Notes under the pieces: generated by a model
What the model was told of the DNA's origin: nothing
Database searches by the model: none
Seen by the model: the letters and a program-made list of their open reading frames with translations, nothing else
Shown: in pieces, positions 19,701 to 32,900 of the stretch
Numbering within the stretch: the first letter of the stretch is position 1
Layout of the letters: every line of letters begins with the position of its first letter
NCBI GenBank assembly: GCA_033063855.1
Contig: CP093830.1
Span: forward strand, 17,484,854-17,548,853
Direction of reading: 5' to 3'
Source of the DNA: Smittia aterrima
Taxonomy: Eukaryota > Arthropoda > Insecta > Diptera > Chironomidae
DNA length: 64,000 nt
Position numbers and translations under genes: made by a program

Positions 19701-21384
19701 AAAAGGAACCAGGAACGTCCTTCAACAATGAACATGTCTTCAGCCAGTGCTGTTAGACGTCGATCAGTTATGCCACCGCCAGCAGTCGAAGATGATGAAA
19801 ATGATGACGATGTTGTTGGTCAATCTAATGATGATGTCTTCGCAGAACAAATCAACGCAATTCTTGAGAACGAAATGCTTTTCCACAAAGACAGCGTTTT
19901 CCGACGTTTCATTCCAATGATTGTTGACTTCCTTAAGCATCCAGCTCAGTTCAATCATCCTGAGTTACAATGTTCAGCTGTTCTCTCGATAATTCATTTC
20001 ATGTCTGTCAGCTCTGAGTTCTGTGAGAAGAACATGCAGTTCTTGATGAACATATTCCAACACACGCGTGACATTGATATCAAGTGCAACGTAATTATTG
20101 GGATGAGCGACTTGACATTCCGATTCCCGAACGTTATTGAACCATGGAGTGGACATTTGTATTCAACACTTCATAACGAGAACAGAGATCTTCGTTTGAC
20201 TTCAGTGCGAATTCTCGCTCATTTGATCTCGCATGAAATGATTTTGGTGAAAGGTCAAATTTCGGATCTCGCTTTGTGCCTTGTCGACACAGACTCTGAA
20301 ATAAGCCGTACAACTGAAGTGTTCTTCAAAGAAATCGCAAACAAAGGTCATATTCTGTACAACGTCTTACCTGACATCATCAGCCGTCTCAGTGATCCTA
20401 AGCTAAGACTCGAAGAAGGCAAATACCAAATAATCATGAAGTACATAATGGGCCTGATCAACAAGGATCGTCAAATCGAAAGTTTGGTTGAGAAGCTTTG
20501 CTACCGGTTTAAGGTCACAGAACAAGAACGTCAATGGAAAGATATCGCTTACTGCCTTTCTCTCGTCTCATACAACGAGAAGACAATAAAGAAACTCATC
20601 GAGAATATTGCTTTTTTCAAAGACAAAGTTCAAGTTCAAGAAGTCTATGATTACTTCAAGCAAATCATCAGCAACTCTTTGAAGCTCGCAAAGGAAGAAC
20701 TTAAGGTAAATAAATTGATAATTTCTATCTTTTCGAATCGAAATTAAACACTTTCTTTCTACAGACTGTTGTAAAAGACTTTGAAGCCAAGCTCGAGGAT
20801 TGTCTTAACGTTCATGATGGTCCTAAAGCTGATGGCGACGAAGACGGAGATGTTACACGTACTCGCATTAAACCTCCTGTCGTGAAGCGTCCAGGACGTG
20901 GCCGTGGAACTAAGAAACCTCCAACACGTCAAGCTCGTAAAGCAGACACTTCAGAATCGGAAAGTAGCGACACAGAAATTGAAAATCAACCACCCCGTCG
21001 TCGAAAAACTACAAAACCTCGTGTTGTTCAATCTGACTCCGAAGAAGAAATTGTTGTCACACAAAAGAGAACTCCTGCTCGTGGTGTACGTGCTACGAAA
21101 GTAATTCAAGAGACGACATCCTCAGGTAAGAAGCGGCTGAGCGAAAACAACAGTTTTTAGTGGTATAAGATGATGAGAGTACCAATGCTCTCTACTTTCA
21201 GTTCAAACAAAAGATTGTTAAATCAATTAATTTTCAAATAAAATCTCTTCGTTTTACGTAAAAGCCGTTGTTTTCAGTTCGTTACACTGTCTATTTGAAA
21301 TTGAGCTCCAAATTTTCGTTCTTTTCAGACGAGAATCCATCACATTCCACTAAACCAGCAAGTAAGAAAGGGAAACGACGCTAA
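16710..21384 (+). CDS. Cap-D2: Condensin complex subunit 1 (Cap-D2/NCAPD2)
   Basis: This is a HEAT-repeat regulatory subunit of condensin I, which compacts mitotic chromosomes. Six exons (16710-16824, 16893-18318, 18372-18809, 18872-20705, 20765-21125, 21329-21384) keep frame throughout, giving 1409 residues, the family's normal size. The N-terminal Cnd1_N domain is marked by FDHFDVFYSIIDNAQKLPFD. The NCAPD2 signature VVEAIDFFTSAYQFGIKNTE lies near residue 610. C-terminal HEAT repeats include DIKCNVIIGMSDLTFRFPN and NRDLRLTSVRILAHLI. The tail is basic and Ser/Pro-rich (RPGRGRGTKK, QPPRRRKTTKPR, ending KKGKRR), the type phosphorylated by Cdk1. Reading through the 21126 donor would give an alternative end at 21160. 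A short upstream ATG (16703) hits a stop after five codons, so 16710 is preferred. Confidence 0.95.
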
Positions 21385-23350
21385 ACATTATTGTTACACT
21401 ATGATATTAAAGGTTCTATTTATTTTAAAAATAAGAAAACTGAACAAAACAAATCGACAAGAACATTAAGCCCACCATGAAACCATCATCACCAATTCTT
21501 GATTTATACTTTTGAACCAAGAAATAAAAGTTGAATTTAAACGAAACTTTTCTTTTCGAAAAAAGGATATTCGCGTTCAATATTCATTGCGCATGAACGC
21601 GAGCTTTTCGAAGAAGGAAAATCGGAAAAGTTTTTCATTCGCGATTGTGCACTTGTCGGAGAGAAAAATCCTTACCGAGTTTCGTTTCGTGATTTTCAGT
21701 GAAAAATTCCCAAAAATTGTAAGTTTTCCTTTGAATCATTCGCCTAAAGCTTCCGTCGATCGAGTCCAAGTGAAATTTCATAAGATTCTTCAGTGAAAAG
21801 TCAAAGAAAATCGTTTTGAAATCTCTACCTTTGAGAAGTTCTCTTGGGGTCGAGTGAAAATTCTACTCACGACGACAATGGCCTATTCTGAGTTTTGCGA
21901 ATTATAAAACGGAAATTAAATTAATTCAAAGTGACGTTCAGCATGAAAAATTAGTTGAGTTGACGTAAGAGTTAAACGGATTAAGAGCAAACTAGGATTC
22001 GGTAACACAGAAACGATTTTCTGTGACGATCGAAGGTGGTGAGTAAAGAGAGATTTAATACAAATCCTCATCCCACACAAACGAAAGTTTCTCAAGGGTT
22101 CATTGATTTGAGACTTTTTCCTGCTGAGCTTTCGGCAAAGAACTTTTGTGGGTTGAGATTTTCTCATTTACGCCCATCACGTTCACCCGCAATGATGTAA
22201 AGGGTCCAATTTAAGAGGCTCGCCGACAATTTCGTTTTGTTTGTGCCCAAAAGATTAAAATTTTTAGACGAGCTCGGGATTCTTCTCGGTTGAAGAATCC
22301 ATGCGTTTATCGATTTTTCTGAGTCACCTTTTTCCTCTCCGAAATGACGAGAATAAAACTCACTTTAATTGACTCTGATTGTGATGAAATCCCAGAGCAA
22401 AACTAGTGTCAATTAAGCTCTGTTGCATTTCGTTTAATTAACTGATTGAGCATTCATGGAAAAATTTCAGTTCAAGGCAATCACTAAGATGCTCCTCTCA
22501 CTCGCAAGTTTGTCGCAAGTCGTTTACTTTTTTATTAGGAGAAATATCGTCGGACTTGAACCGTTAAATAAATTTCTTTTCCCTTTTCTTGCCGTCACAC
22601 ATTTGTCTCTTTATTCGAAGTCTTATCGATTTTCGTTTTCAAATGAAGGAAAAATATTTCCTCATTGTTCGCCGCTCGTGACGTCTGAAAAATAATTTGA
22701 GTTAGTTTGTTGTTTACGGCAAAAATTGCTCATAAAATAAAGAAATGTTTCATTCGTTTCTTATCACAATTGTGATATTGTAGAAACGAGAAATCTTACA
22801 ACAAGCTTTAGCCGACAGCGTAAACTATTAGGAGTCATTAAATTCATCTCTCGCTTGTCATTGCTACTTATGTGGGAGTTTCTCGACACTTCAGAGAAAA
22901 ACTCGTTCGGAGTCTGTCACGAAGCAATTATTTTATGAAACTATTACCACGGAAGCTCCTAAGGCGACTGAAACGATTGTTCTTCGTTTTTAATTGTTTG
23001 CAAAACTCTTTCTCTTTTTCTGTTATTCTAAAGCTTTCAAGGAAACTTTAAGCTGTTTTGTCTAAAAGCTCGCAAAAAGCTTCATCAAGGATAATCTCGT
23101 CTCTGAGGTAATTTTTAAACTCTCATCATCGTCACGTTCATTCATTAAAGCGTCGTCGTTGTCGCCACCCTAGAATTGTCGTCCACACATAATGAATGAA
23201 CGAATAAAGAGGATTTGTTGACTTAATCAGGTTTCATTGCATTCCACTCTGTTGCATTTCACAATAAACAGACTGTTCAGTTACTATCATATCTAAACTC
23301 CACCGAGGATAGAAAAGGAATCAGGAACTGACAGAGTTCCTGCTTGTAAA
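21385..23350. other. Non-coding stretch between Cap-D2 and Synapsin
   Basis: I see nothing here beyond AT-rich DNA and a few open frames under 95 codons without motifs (such as 21512-21796). It presumably holds the Cap-D2 3' UTR and upstream regulatory DNA of Synapsin. Confidence 0.55.
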
Positions 23351-23358
23351 CTAGAAAA

Positions 23359-23429
23359 TATAAAAATTCAATATTAGCGCTATAGACGCAATCAGTTGCG
23401 GGGGAGTCTGTCCTTCGCCTCAAGTCAAG
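23359..23429 (+). promoter_or_regulatory. Candidate Synapsin promoter and leader exon
   Basis: TATAAAAA (23359-23366) lies 35 bp before TCAGTT (23392-23397), a good arthropod initiator. The interval from the initiator to a GT donor at 23430 (CAAG|GTAAAT) would be a 36-base leader exon, spliced to an acceptor at 23885 (TTCAG). The TATA-to-initiator spacing is slightly longer than the usual 28-32 bp. This is inference from motif spacing, and other promoters are possible for a neuronal gene. Confidence 0.4.
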
Positions 23430-23903
23430 GTAAATTTTCATGAAAGTTAAATTTTTCTCTCTTTCGATTTCTTACACAATTTAATCTGCACTTGCTAAAC
23501 ATTTAACGATTGATGCTGCTTCAAACCTTTTGTTCATAAAAATTTGGATCCGTGAAGGATAAATTATGCAAATTCTCGAGTTTACTGCTATCTTATGTTG
23601 TTTGATTCCTTTTTCTTTCGCTTGACATGACAATAAACCTCTTAAGACACAAAATTCTCCTGAAGTCACATCCAGACACACAACGGCGGGAGTTCTCAAC
23701 ATCTTTCGTTGACATCATGAGTTACTTAAGATTGAAGTGATTGAGAACTCCTGCGTCACAAGAACAACAACAACTGAACAGTCTTCTCTTAATTTGAATG
23801 GATTAAACGCTAAATTCTGTGCACGAGAAAGTCTAAATCAAATATTCCCATGAGTTAACAAGTGGATTTGATTCTATTCGTTCAGGAACAACCAGCCAGC
23901 ACA

Positions 23904-26900
23904 CTGTCGTTCGCAAGCTTCAAATCGAGTTTCACATCAAATGTCAACCTCTTGAAACGAAGGTAAGCAAACTTTTCTAATCTCTTGTTAGTCATCAGTT
24001 TGTTTTAGGAAGTTTTTGTACGATTAATAAACCCTTCTTCCCTCTTCTTCTTTTTTTACGATCTCGTGCTTTTTTTCTCGTTGAAATATCGGAAATTATA
24101 GTGAACAGCTTTCAAAGCTTACGAGCAGATAAGTTTTCTCTAATTTGAAGTCAATTCTGACCAAAACAAACCAAAAATCTCTCACAACCAAAACCGTTTT
24201 GTTATAATTTTCCACGACAACCTCATAAGCGCTACAAAGTTTTTGAATTTTTTATGAAAACATTTTACTTATGACACACCTCAAACATTAGTCCAGCACA
24301 CGCTCTCTCCTTGACTAACATGCAAATACAGCGAGAATCATTTGAGTTTTGCTTTCCCTCAACAGATTTAGCTCCGGTGACTTAAGTACCGAATGCGATG
24401 ATGTAGAGCAGAGTGGTGAACTGCCTACTGTCGTTACAGCAGTAGCTGCTGGTTCTCGAACGATTCCGCCGCCACTTCAACAGCAACCGATGCCGGGAGG
24501 TCCACCAAATATTCCTCCTCCTCCAGGTTTGTTTAATGACGATTTGCTGACGCAACAAGTCGTTACGTAAATCAACACGTGACCTTTAGAAGCTCATTCA
24601 ATCATTTATTTACTCAAAACGAAAGTAGAAAGCTTCTAAGAGTCACGAAAAGAGAATAAAGAAAATGATGAAGCTGAAATTAATTAAATTCTCTGAAATT
24701 TTCAGCTCCTGGCTCTGCTGGTCCAACATCGTCTGGAGATTTGTCTTTGAGTTTTGGAAAGGGGCCAGCTAGAGGTACATTAAGAAAATCCATTAACTTC
24801 TTCTTTTTAATTCAAATACATTTTCTTTCTCCTCACAGGCACTTCAGCGCCATCGAGTCCCGCAAAGTCTCGTGAAAGTTTATTGCAAAGAGTTCAAAGC
24901 TTGACAGGCGCTGCGCGTGATCAAGGAGCGAATTTAATTGGAGCTGCGGCATCGACGGTCTCGAGAGTGCAGGCTTTCAACAAGGACCGCTGTTTCACGC
25001 TGTTGGTTATCGACGATCAAAACACCGATTGGTCAAAGTATTTCCGTGGGAAGCGTTTGCACGGTAGGTGGACACAATTTTCTCAAGATTAATCAATTTC
25101 GAACGTTCTTTCCTTTGTTTATCTTTTTTCAGGTGACTATGACATCCGTGTCGAGCAAGCTGAGTTCAGTGAAATATCTGTCGTTGCCAGTGGCGATGGT
25201 GGAGCTTCTGTTAATATTGTCAGCTATCGAACTGGCGCGAAGGTGATTAACGACATACAATTTGTCCGTTACGACGTAAAATAAGAAAAGTTTACTTTTT
25301 CAGACGACGCGATCTTTCCGACCCGATTTCGTGCTCGTTCGTCAAGCACCACGCGATGGATCTAAAGACTATCGCTCAACCCTGCTCGGCTTCAAATTCG
25401 GTGGCGTTCCCTCCATCAACTCGCTCAATAGCCTTCTCCAATTTCAAGTAAGGTTGACTTTCATTGCTTTAAACATCAGCGTTTCTCAGGCTTAATTTTT
25501 TCATGGCACGTCACGTAACTCGCTATGAAAACAAAAATAAACACAGAAAAAGCTTAAGAAACTCTGATTAGAAATTCTCTCGACACTTGTTTGCAGCACG
25601 TTACTGGACAATTAACTGAACGCAAAGCCATGACTTTTAGCACTAAAGCAACCATGTAATTGTCCAAGAGCTTTGCATAGAAATTTGGCTTTTGCTTGGT
25701 AGCCTAGGTGTTGACTGCTACATACTTCATCATTTGCACAACACTCCTTCTCTCTCTCTTCTCTTTTGCGCCTTTGAGATAGCTAAACGACACTCTGTCA
25801 TTTTGACATTTTCGCTTAATCACAATTTCTCCCTTGACAGGATCGACCAAATGTTTTTGCTGCACTTCTCCAGTTACAAAGACGTCTCGGAAGAGATCAA
25901 TTCCCTTTGATTGAACAACATTTCTTCCCAAGCCCAACTGAAATGGTGAGTTTCTTATTTCCTTTGATATTTCATTTTTATTAAACTCTCTTGAATCGTA
26001 CAAACGATATTTTCTGATCTGGAGCGAGAGATCTTCTCTCGCGCGCGACAAATTCATCAAAATATTTTCTCTTTTCTTTTTTGTTTTCATAGAAATAATT
26101 AAACAATTAATGTTTGTGAGCTGAGTCAACGTTCATTCTTAGCTTCTATTAATTTGTACTATAAAATACAAAAATCATAAACGATACCTCGAGAGAATTG
26201 CGTCTCAACATTCCATTCATTAATTTTCTCTTCAAAAAAAAAATTGTTTAAAAATTAAATTGATTTGTTTTCTCGTACAAACTTCTGATTCTCGATTCGT
26301 TTTGATCAATTGAGGAGGATTTGAAACTTTTTCATTTCTGGTTCAAGCTCATTCTAGTCGCGCCAATTAACATCAAACATTCATCGAAAGAATTTTTTTT
26401 TCTTAAATTCATATTATCGCGTCTGACTCTAAACCTAACCGGTAATCATTTTCAACTCTTCATATTGATTAACTAAGCTCTATAAGATTTTTTGTTTTAA
26501 AGGAAAAATGAAAATAATTTAAGCTTACGAGCTAGAGACCTTTAATTAATTAATAAACTTTGTTCGTTTCCGATCGAAGATTGGGGAGAAGCATTAATTT
26601 CTATAGACATCATTTACAAATTATCCGATCAGTCCGAGTGACTTAAGGATCGTTTATACATTGCTGATAGAGCGGGCTTCGTCTCCATTGACATTTTGTC
26701 GTCTGTTTGGTTAAGCTTTTTGAGCTTCGCATTGGCACGCAAATTCCAAAATCTGTCTCGCAGTTATTGAAGAATGACCACTCGCAGGCTGATGGTGACG
26801 GATCGCAGCTTCTGTTGTTCATGCAAAGATTAATCTAAAGAAATTGAAGAAAGAAACTTAAGTGGACGAACAGTTGCTAGACGACTCTCGAACTCACCTC

Positions 26901-29900
26901 ACATCCACAGCCTTTCTTATAAGCTCCGGCAATTCCACGTTTCTCGACCTGTGACATCTTCGAGTACTCTTTGATGTATTGACAGAGACCAACTTTCTGT
27001 GAGTTGCCAGCGATAGCGTAGAGTTGACCGATTTCTAGTTGAAAAGAGAGAAAGCGAAGAGAATTGAAAAATGATCTGACAAAGAACATTAATTGAGAAA
27101 AAACTCACTGAAGTTGATGCCACACAATCCATCGTGGGGTGCTGTCATCAGACGTGACTGCTTTAGATATTGTTGTGCCTTCTCCGATGTCTTGTAAGTC
27201 TTGACGATATCAATTTTATAAATGTGCTGATCATTGGTGCGACGGTTCGACTTTCTCAGAATTCTCGCGACAATCACTGCAAATTATTCAATAAATTACG
27301 AACGAAATGAAATTTATGAGCGTTCATTGATATCATTACCATATTCCGAGTTGCAATAGCTCGTCTGTGGATGCGATGGAGCACAAGAGCAAGCGTTTGT
27401 TTCAGATGAGAAGAGCAAGATCGTAAACGATATGGCAAATATGCTTAGAATGAGACTTTTTTGATCCATCTTTTAGCTGATTGATCTGAAATGCAAAACA
27501 AATCATTCGATAAATTAAGATTTGATAAAGTTAGCGGCGGCTGAATAAATTCTAATGTTTCTCTTTGATCTCAAAGGGAGAAGGGAAAGTAAATGAAATT
27601 GTATGAAAATAAATCAAATCGAAGTAGAAGACATAAAAAAGATTTTATATCTATATTCGATGTGCTTCAGTTTTTTGCTCATTGACTTTGCTGCTGATTC
27701 GAGCCATTAAATTCAATTGATATGGAAACGTGAAAAAGCAATTTTGACGTTTTTCAAAAACCAATAAAAATTTATTGAAGAAATTGAGTCGGCATTTGCA
27801 CAAGAAGCGGCCAAACGTGATTGAGAAGGAATTTTTATGACCGCGCTTCGCGGTTCGAGAGCGTCGAGTTGGTCAAAACTAATTAGCCCGTTGAACGCTC
27901 GCGGAATTTCTAATCAGCACTTAAAGAACTGCGCGTGAAACAAAAGGCAACTTAATCGAGTAAGCTACATTCACGTCATTCGAGAAATTATTCATGCTCG
28001 TCACAAATAGAATTCTCCCGAGTTCCACAAAATTAACGAGAAAAGAAGATTCTCGGTGATCGTTAATATATTTAAGAGACGGACAGAGTGTTTTTGCTAA
28101 GAGCACGAAGCTAAACAAAGTTGAATGACTTGACTGTCTTATTTAAGAGGAGATTATCGCTGTTGGAAATCACTCGAATTTCATACAAAATAGGAAGTGG
28201 CTCACAGAACAGTCCCCGCACTCTTGTTCACATCGCCTTCAATGTCTCTGACACAACCTGTTCGGTTGACATCAATCTCTTTAATCTTGCACAATACGTA
28301 ATTATTCATTAAACAGAATTCGGTCAGTGAAACATTGGCTTCACATTCGTTTGTCGTCGACGTCGTTTGTCGTATGAGTTAAACAAATTCAGCAAATTGT
28401 GTGTGCTTTACATTTCAATCGCAATTCAAATATTAAAATTGAAAACATCGACGACTGTCGATTGCGCTAACAAAATAATTCAACAGCTTTGTTGACTCGT
28501 TGGTCTGTCTCTTGTTCTGTCGTAGGAGAGCTTAAAGAAGACGCCATCAATAATCAAAATCCGATTAAATATTTTTTTATTAGAATCTTTAAGCTCAATT
28601 GGAATTTTTCGTTGACAACATTTTCTAAAAAAAATTCTCAAAGTTCCTATAATCAGTCGATTCAACGGACAAACAAAGCTATCTCTCTCTTCCTCTCTAC
28701 CTATTGACTTGTTGATTCGTTTCGATCCTCCGGTGATAAATTACTGAACGTCAAAGCATCGTCGAATGAATGAACAATTCACTTAATCAAACAGTTCCGG
28801 GATGATAAAAGATTCGTGATCACGATTGCTTTTTCTCCAATTATCAACTGCAATTTGCTGATACAAAATATTGACGTATCGATCGGCTAATATGTTTACA
28901 AGCCATTTGAAAGCGAGTTTCAAGTTCAAGTTTGACGCTGAAAGCTTTTTTCCTAGAAGAGACAAGCCGAGCCGCGCGATATCATTGCGCGTTGAAGTGG
29001 CACTTAAAACGAAAACTCGCGTTTCTGTTTAATCAACAATCAAACGGGCATACAAAGAAAAGTCTGCTTTCGGTGCATTCGTTTAGCCATTAAACTTTTA
29101 TTACTCGTTACATAAGTTACAATATCAGCTCGTTGGCTTTAGGAATTTATCAGCCATTACCGATTAATGTGTCATGAAACAGACAGAGCTCATTTAAATG
29201 CAATTAACATGCTCGACGGTAATTGTTTTAGTGACAATTGAAATTCAATAAAAGTTGAGTTGCATTGAGTTCCAATGAAAGGCTGAACCGCTAGCCGTTG
29301 TGTCGCTTTTCTACTTTTTTCTTCTTCTATTTTTGCAAAAACTGACGTTTGAACATTAATTCAATTATCACGAGTCGCAATGCTGAGTGACATGTGAAAA
29401 TCGAAAGCATGAGAGGGTTGGGTCTGATAACTTTTAGAAATTGCTTTTACTTTGCCATTTTGCGCAATCATTTTCTTAGAATTTATTCATCGCAAATATT
29501 TCGTTGGCCTCAAAGCGATTTTATCGTGAAAGTAAACTCAATAAATAAACAAGCTTTTTAATGAAAAACTTGCTTTTGCGGAGTTACAAGCTGATAACAA
29601 TTCCCACTTATATTTAGATTATTCGTGATGTAAGTCGGTGTTTGCGCTCTTGTCAGCCTCGAGCCTTAACATCTGAATGATTCACACGAAGAGTGTCTCC
29701 ATGATGTTGACACAGCTTTTGGCTTTTTATTTATTTGTTTGCTGACTCGTTGCTTGGTTGCTAATTTGAATTTCTCATTCTTCTCGACTTCGAACAGAGC
29801 TTCGACGATGACATTTGCACGAAGACACAAATAAAAAACAAAAACTTCATCACATTTCCCTGATCTGACTCTTGCAAAATTCCTGAATTATTATCGTTAT

Positions 29901-32900
29901 GAGTTCAATCGAAAAGATTTTGTTTCACCGTTTTACGGTTTCCAGTAACTTTAAGCTCGAATTTCTTTGAAAAACTTCTATAAAAGTGTCGAAAAAGGCA
30001 AATGCGAGTCCAACGATCAATTGAAACGTGAGCATGCTGATGTCAGCAACAAATGATTGCCCAGGTGTCTGCATCTGACGTCGATTTCCGACTGAGATTC
30101 AAAACGAAACCTGAAACGATTTGCGCAAATCTACTTTCCAACTTTTTTCCCATGAAACGCAAACACATTCGTCATTTCAAATGATCAGTCAAAATCATTT
30201 TGAGGTTCGAGCTTCAAAATTCGAGTCGATTGGAATGGCGAGTAACAATACTCGTTGCCCGCCTCCAACATCAAGCCTAGACATGCGTGACTGTTCGATT
30301 ATCTGAAGTTCTAATCACATCAAAAAAGCTGAATCGCAGAAAAGTTTAAATTCGCTTCACATTGGATTGAAAATCGTTTCGCTCGTAAATCGCTTTATGC
30401 TCATAAATGCATTGATGATTCGAAATTTCCCTCGAAGGCAACTCTCAGCGATTTGCCTTTCACAATATTGCACTTTTTTTCTTCTCGCAAAACAGTTATG
30501 CTCTCTATAATAATCTCAGCATGATTACAATGCAGCGATAAAATGATGGAATTTTTCAATAAAAGCATTGAGCACAATAACATTTATTTCCGTAGTTGCT
30601 AGGGCCGGAAACATTTTTTTCTGAACTCAATCAGTTTCAATAAGATCAAAATTCTCATTTGGGATGTTTACTTTCATCCTCTTTCGCTTTCTCCGGAGTG
30701 TGACCTGAAGTTCTTGATTGCTCGGTATCTCGAAAGGTTCGAGTCAACTTTGTCAATAACTGTTTGATTTATCTCGATGTGAAAGTCCAACTTCTGACGC
30801 AACAGGCACCGCCGAAGTTGACGAAAGAGGAAAAAAAATTCTCAACATAAAAAACTCTCCATTTGTCATTTCTTCGTAAATCATTGTGTAAACAAAGTAT
30901 TTAATACAATGTGACCACCACTCATGGTGTCACTTTACACACAAAAAAAAAGTTTGTTTGCTCATTGAAACATGAACAAACGTCAAGTCTCGTCAAGATT
31001 TCGCTTGAAGTTTCTTGATTCGTGCATCGCAACACTCGATAAGAATTTTTTTTTCCTTCCTCGTTGCCAGTGATTAATTGAAATTTAGTGTCAACATGTG
31101 AGTTTTAAATGCTTAATCACAGTTATTATCAATAACATATGCGCGTGTGTTTTTTTTTGTGCTGTTGAAGCTAAATCAGAATCAGCCCCCTCGAGAGTAG
31201 GTTTGATAATTGAATGATGAACAAAAAACACGCGAAAAGCTCTGTGAGTGTGAATGCGAATGCGAGTTCGAGATTGAAATTGCCATGTAATTATCTGGAG
31301 AATTAAAATAGATGGTTCTGTTGAAATTAATACACAAGTGCCTTATGGATGAATGGCAGAGAACAGCGATGACTTTTGCGATGAGGTTGATGTTATAACT
31401 CATCCACATTCGAGCGAAGTGGAAGGCCTGCTCGCGATCACGACTTGACAGTTAACGCTTAGTTGATTTATAGGACGCCGTTCAAAAGATATTTGATAAC
31501 TTTGATGAATTATGAAAGAATAAGTTTTCAGTTTCATTACCAACAGCGCGAAAATAAAAATATTATGCGAGGGAAGAAAACAGATTCGTTATGGCTTTTG
31601 ACACATTTAGACGAACGCGCTCACATTTCCTTAAAAAACAGAAACACATTTTGCGATTAGATAAGATCACAGGCACTCGCAAACATCATAAAAATTCCTC
31701 AGATATGCAAATAAACGGTCGTCTAATAATTAATGGCGTGGCCGTGCATTTAAACGCGAAATAATTTACAACTGCAAATACGTTTTTATCCTCGCTTTTC
31801 ACCGCGATCATGGAAATCATCGTGAAACTCTTTCTTCGCGGCCCATAAACGTGAAGTAGATAAAACTTTAATGATTTAATTAGTTGCGAGAGAAGTTGCA
31901 ATTTGACAGTGTGTGCGAGGTACATACAAGATATCAGCGCCGGTCTCAATCTCTCGCTCTTTTGCAATGGTGAGCGAGCATTCAAGCGAACCGAAATCTT
32001 ATCACAAAGTTTTAGTCGTGTATGGAATTTCTTGATTAAATATTTGAGTGGCAAAAAATAAAAGTTCGAATTGTTCGAGGCGAACACAGACGACGATGAA
32101 GGCAAACTAACATCTGATAAAGAAATTGTTTTGATACATTTTGTGTTTTGCGGAGTCAAGAAAGAAAAATAAGAAATAAACTGTTATGACACATGAAAGG
32201 CATGAACAGAACGCCAGAGAGTGCAAGTCGATGCAAATTCCATGTAAAAGTCTCTCTCGGGCACCGAAGCAATAAACCAAAAAGAAATCGTGGAAATACT
32301 AATTAGCGTTTCGAAGGCAGACTGTTCTTGTTGTTGTTCTTTGCCATGAACTGGAGGAGAATGTGAAGAAAACCCTTTTGAGACCTTCGACATTGTGTTA
32401 ACCCATTTTTTTTTCTTTATTTTCGGCTCCACAACATTCCAGAAATCCCTTTGCATTCGAGTGGAAACTTTACGCTTTTCTTCTTCATCGCTTTTGCTGT
32501 TCATTGTAAAAATAGAAGGGGCGACGTTGGTTTTCGTCATCATTCTGAGTTTTGCTCTCTCTCTCTTTCTTTTGATTCGTGTGATAAAAATCTGTTGTTT
32601 ATCCCGAAATAAAAATTGTTAATTAATCTAATTCCGTTCGTCGTCCGCAAGTTATTTTTAGCCAAATGAATTCATATTATTTTCTCGTTTGAAAACCAAA
32701 AAATTCATCAGAGAATTTTCTGGGAAAATCTTTTTTCTTTTTAATGTCTCGAATGCGAGAGGAAAATTTCGTCGCTTTTCCCCATTCGAGAAAAGAAAAT
32801 AGAAGCCGACGATGATGATGATATCAAGAGAAGACCTCGAGTAATTTATTTATCGATAAAAAGTATTTGAAATAATAAAACTGCGACTCACGGTTAATTT

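Noticed and set aside
25704..26129. 141-codon minus-strand frame overlapping a Synapsin exon
   Set aside because: Antisense shadow over the exon at 25841-25945 and low-complexity intron.
30700..30760. tRNA B-box-like GGTTCGAGTCA
   Set aside because: No matching A-box, and no acceptor or anticodon stems can be drawn around it.
31686..32543. Two same-frame minus-strand open frames (157 and 119 codons) inside the Synapsin intron
   Set aside because: Separated by a stop, no recognisable domain, no sensible splice sites, and amino-acid composition looks like translated AT-rich non-coding DNA.
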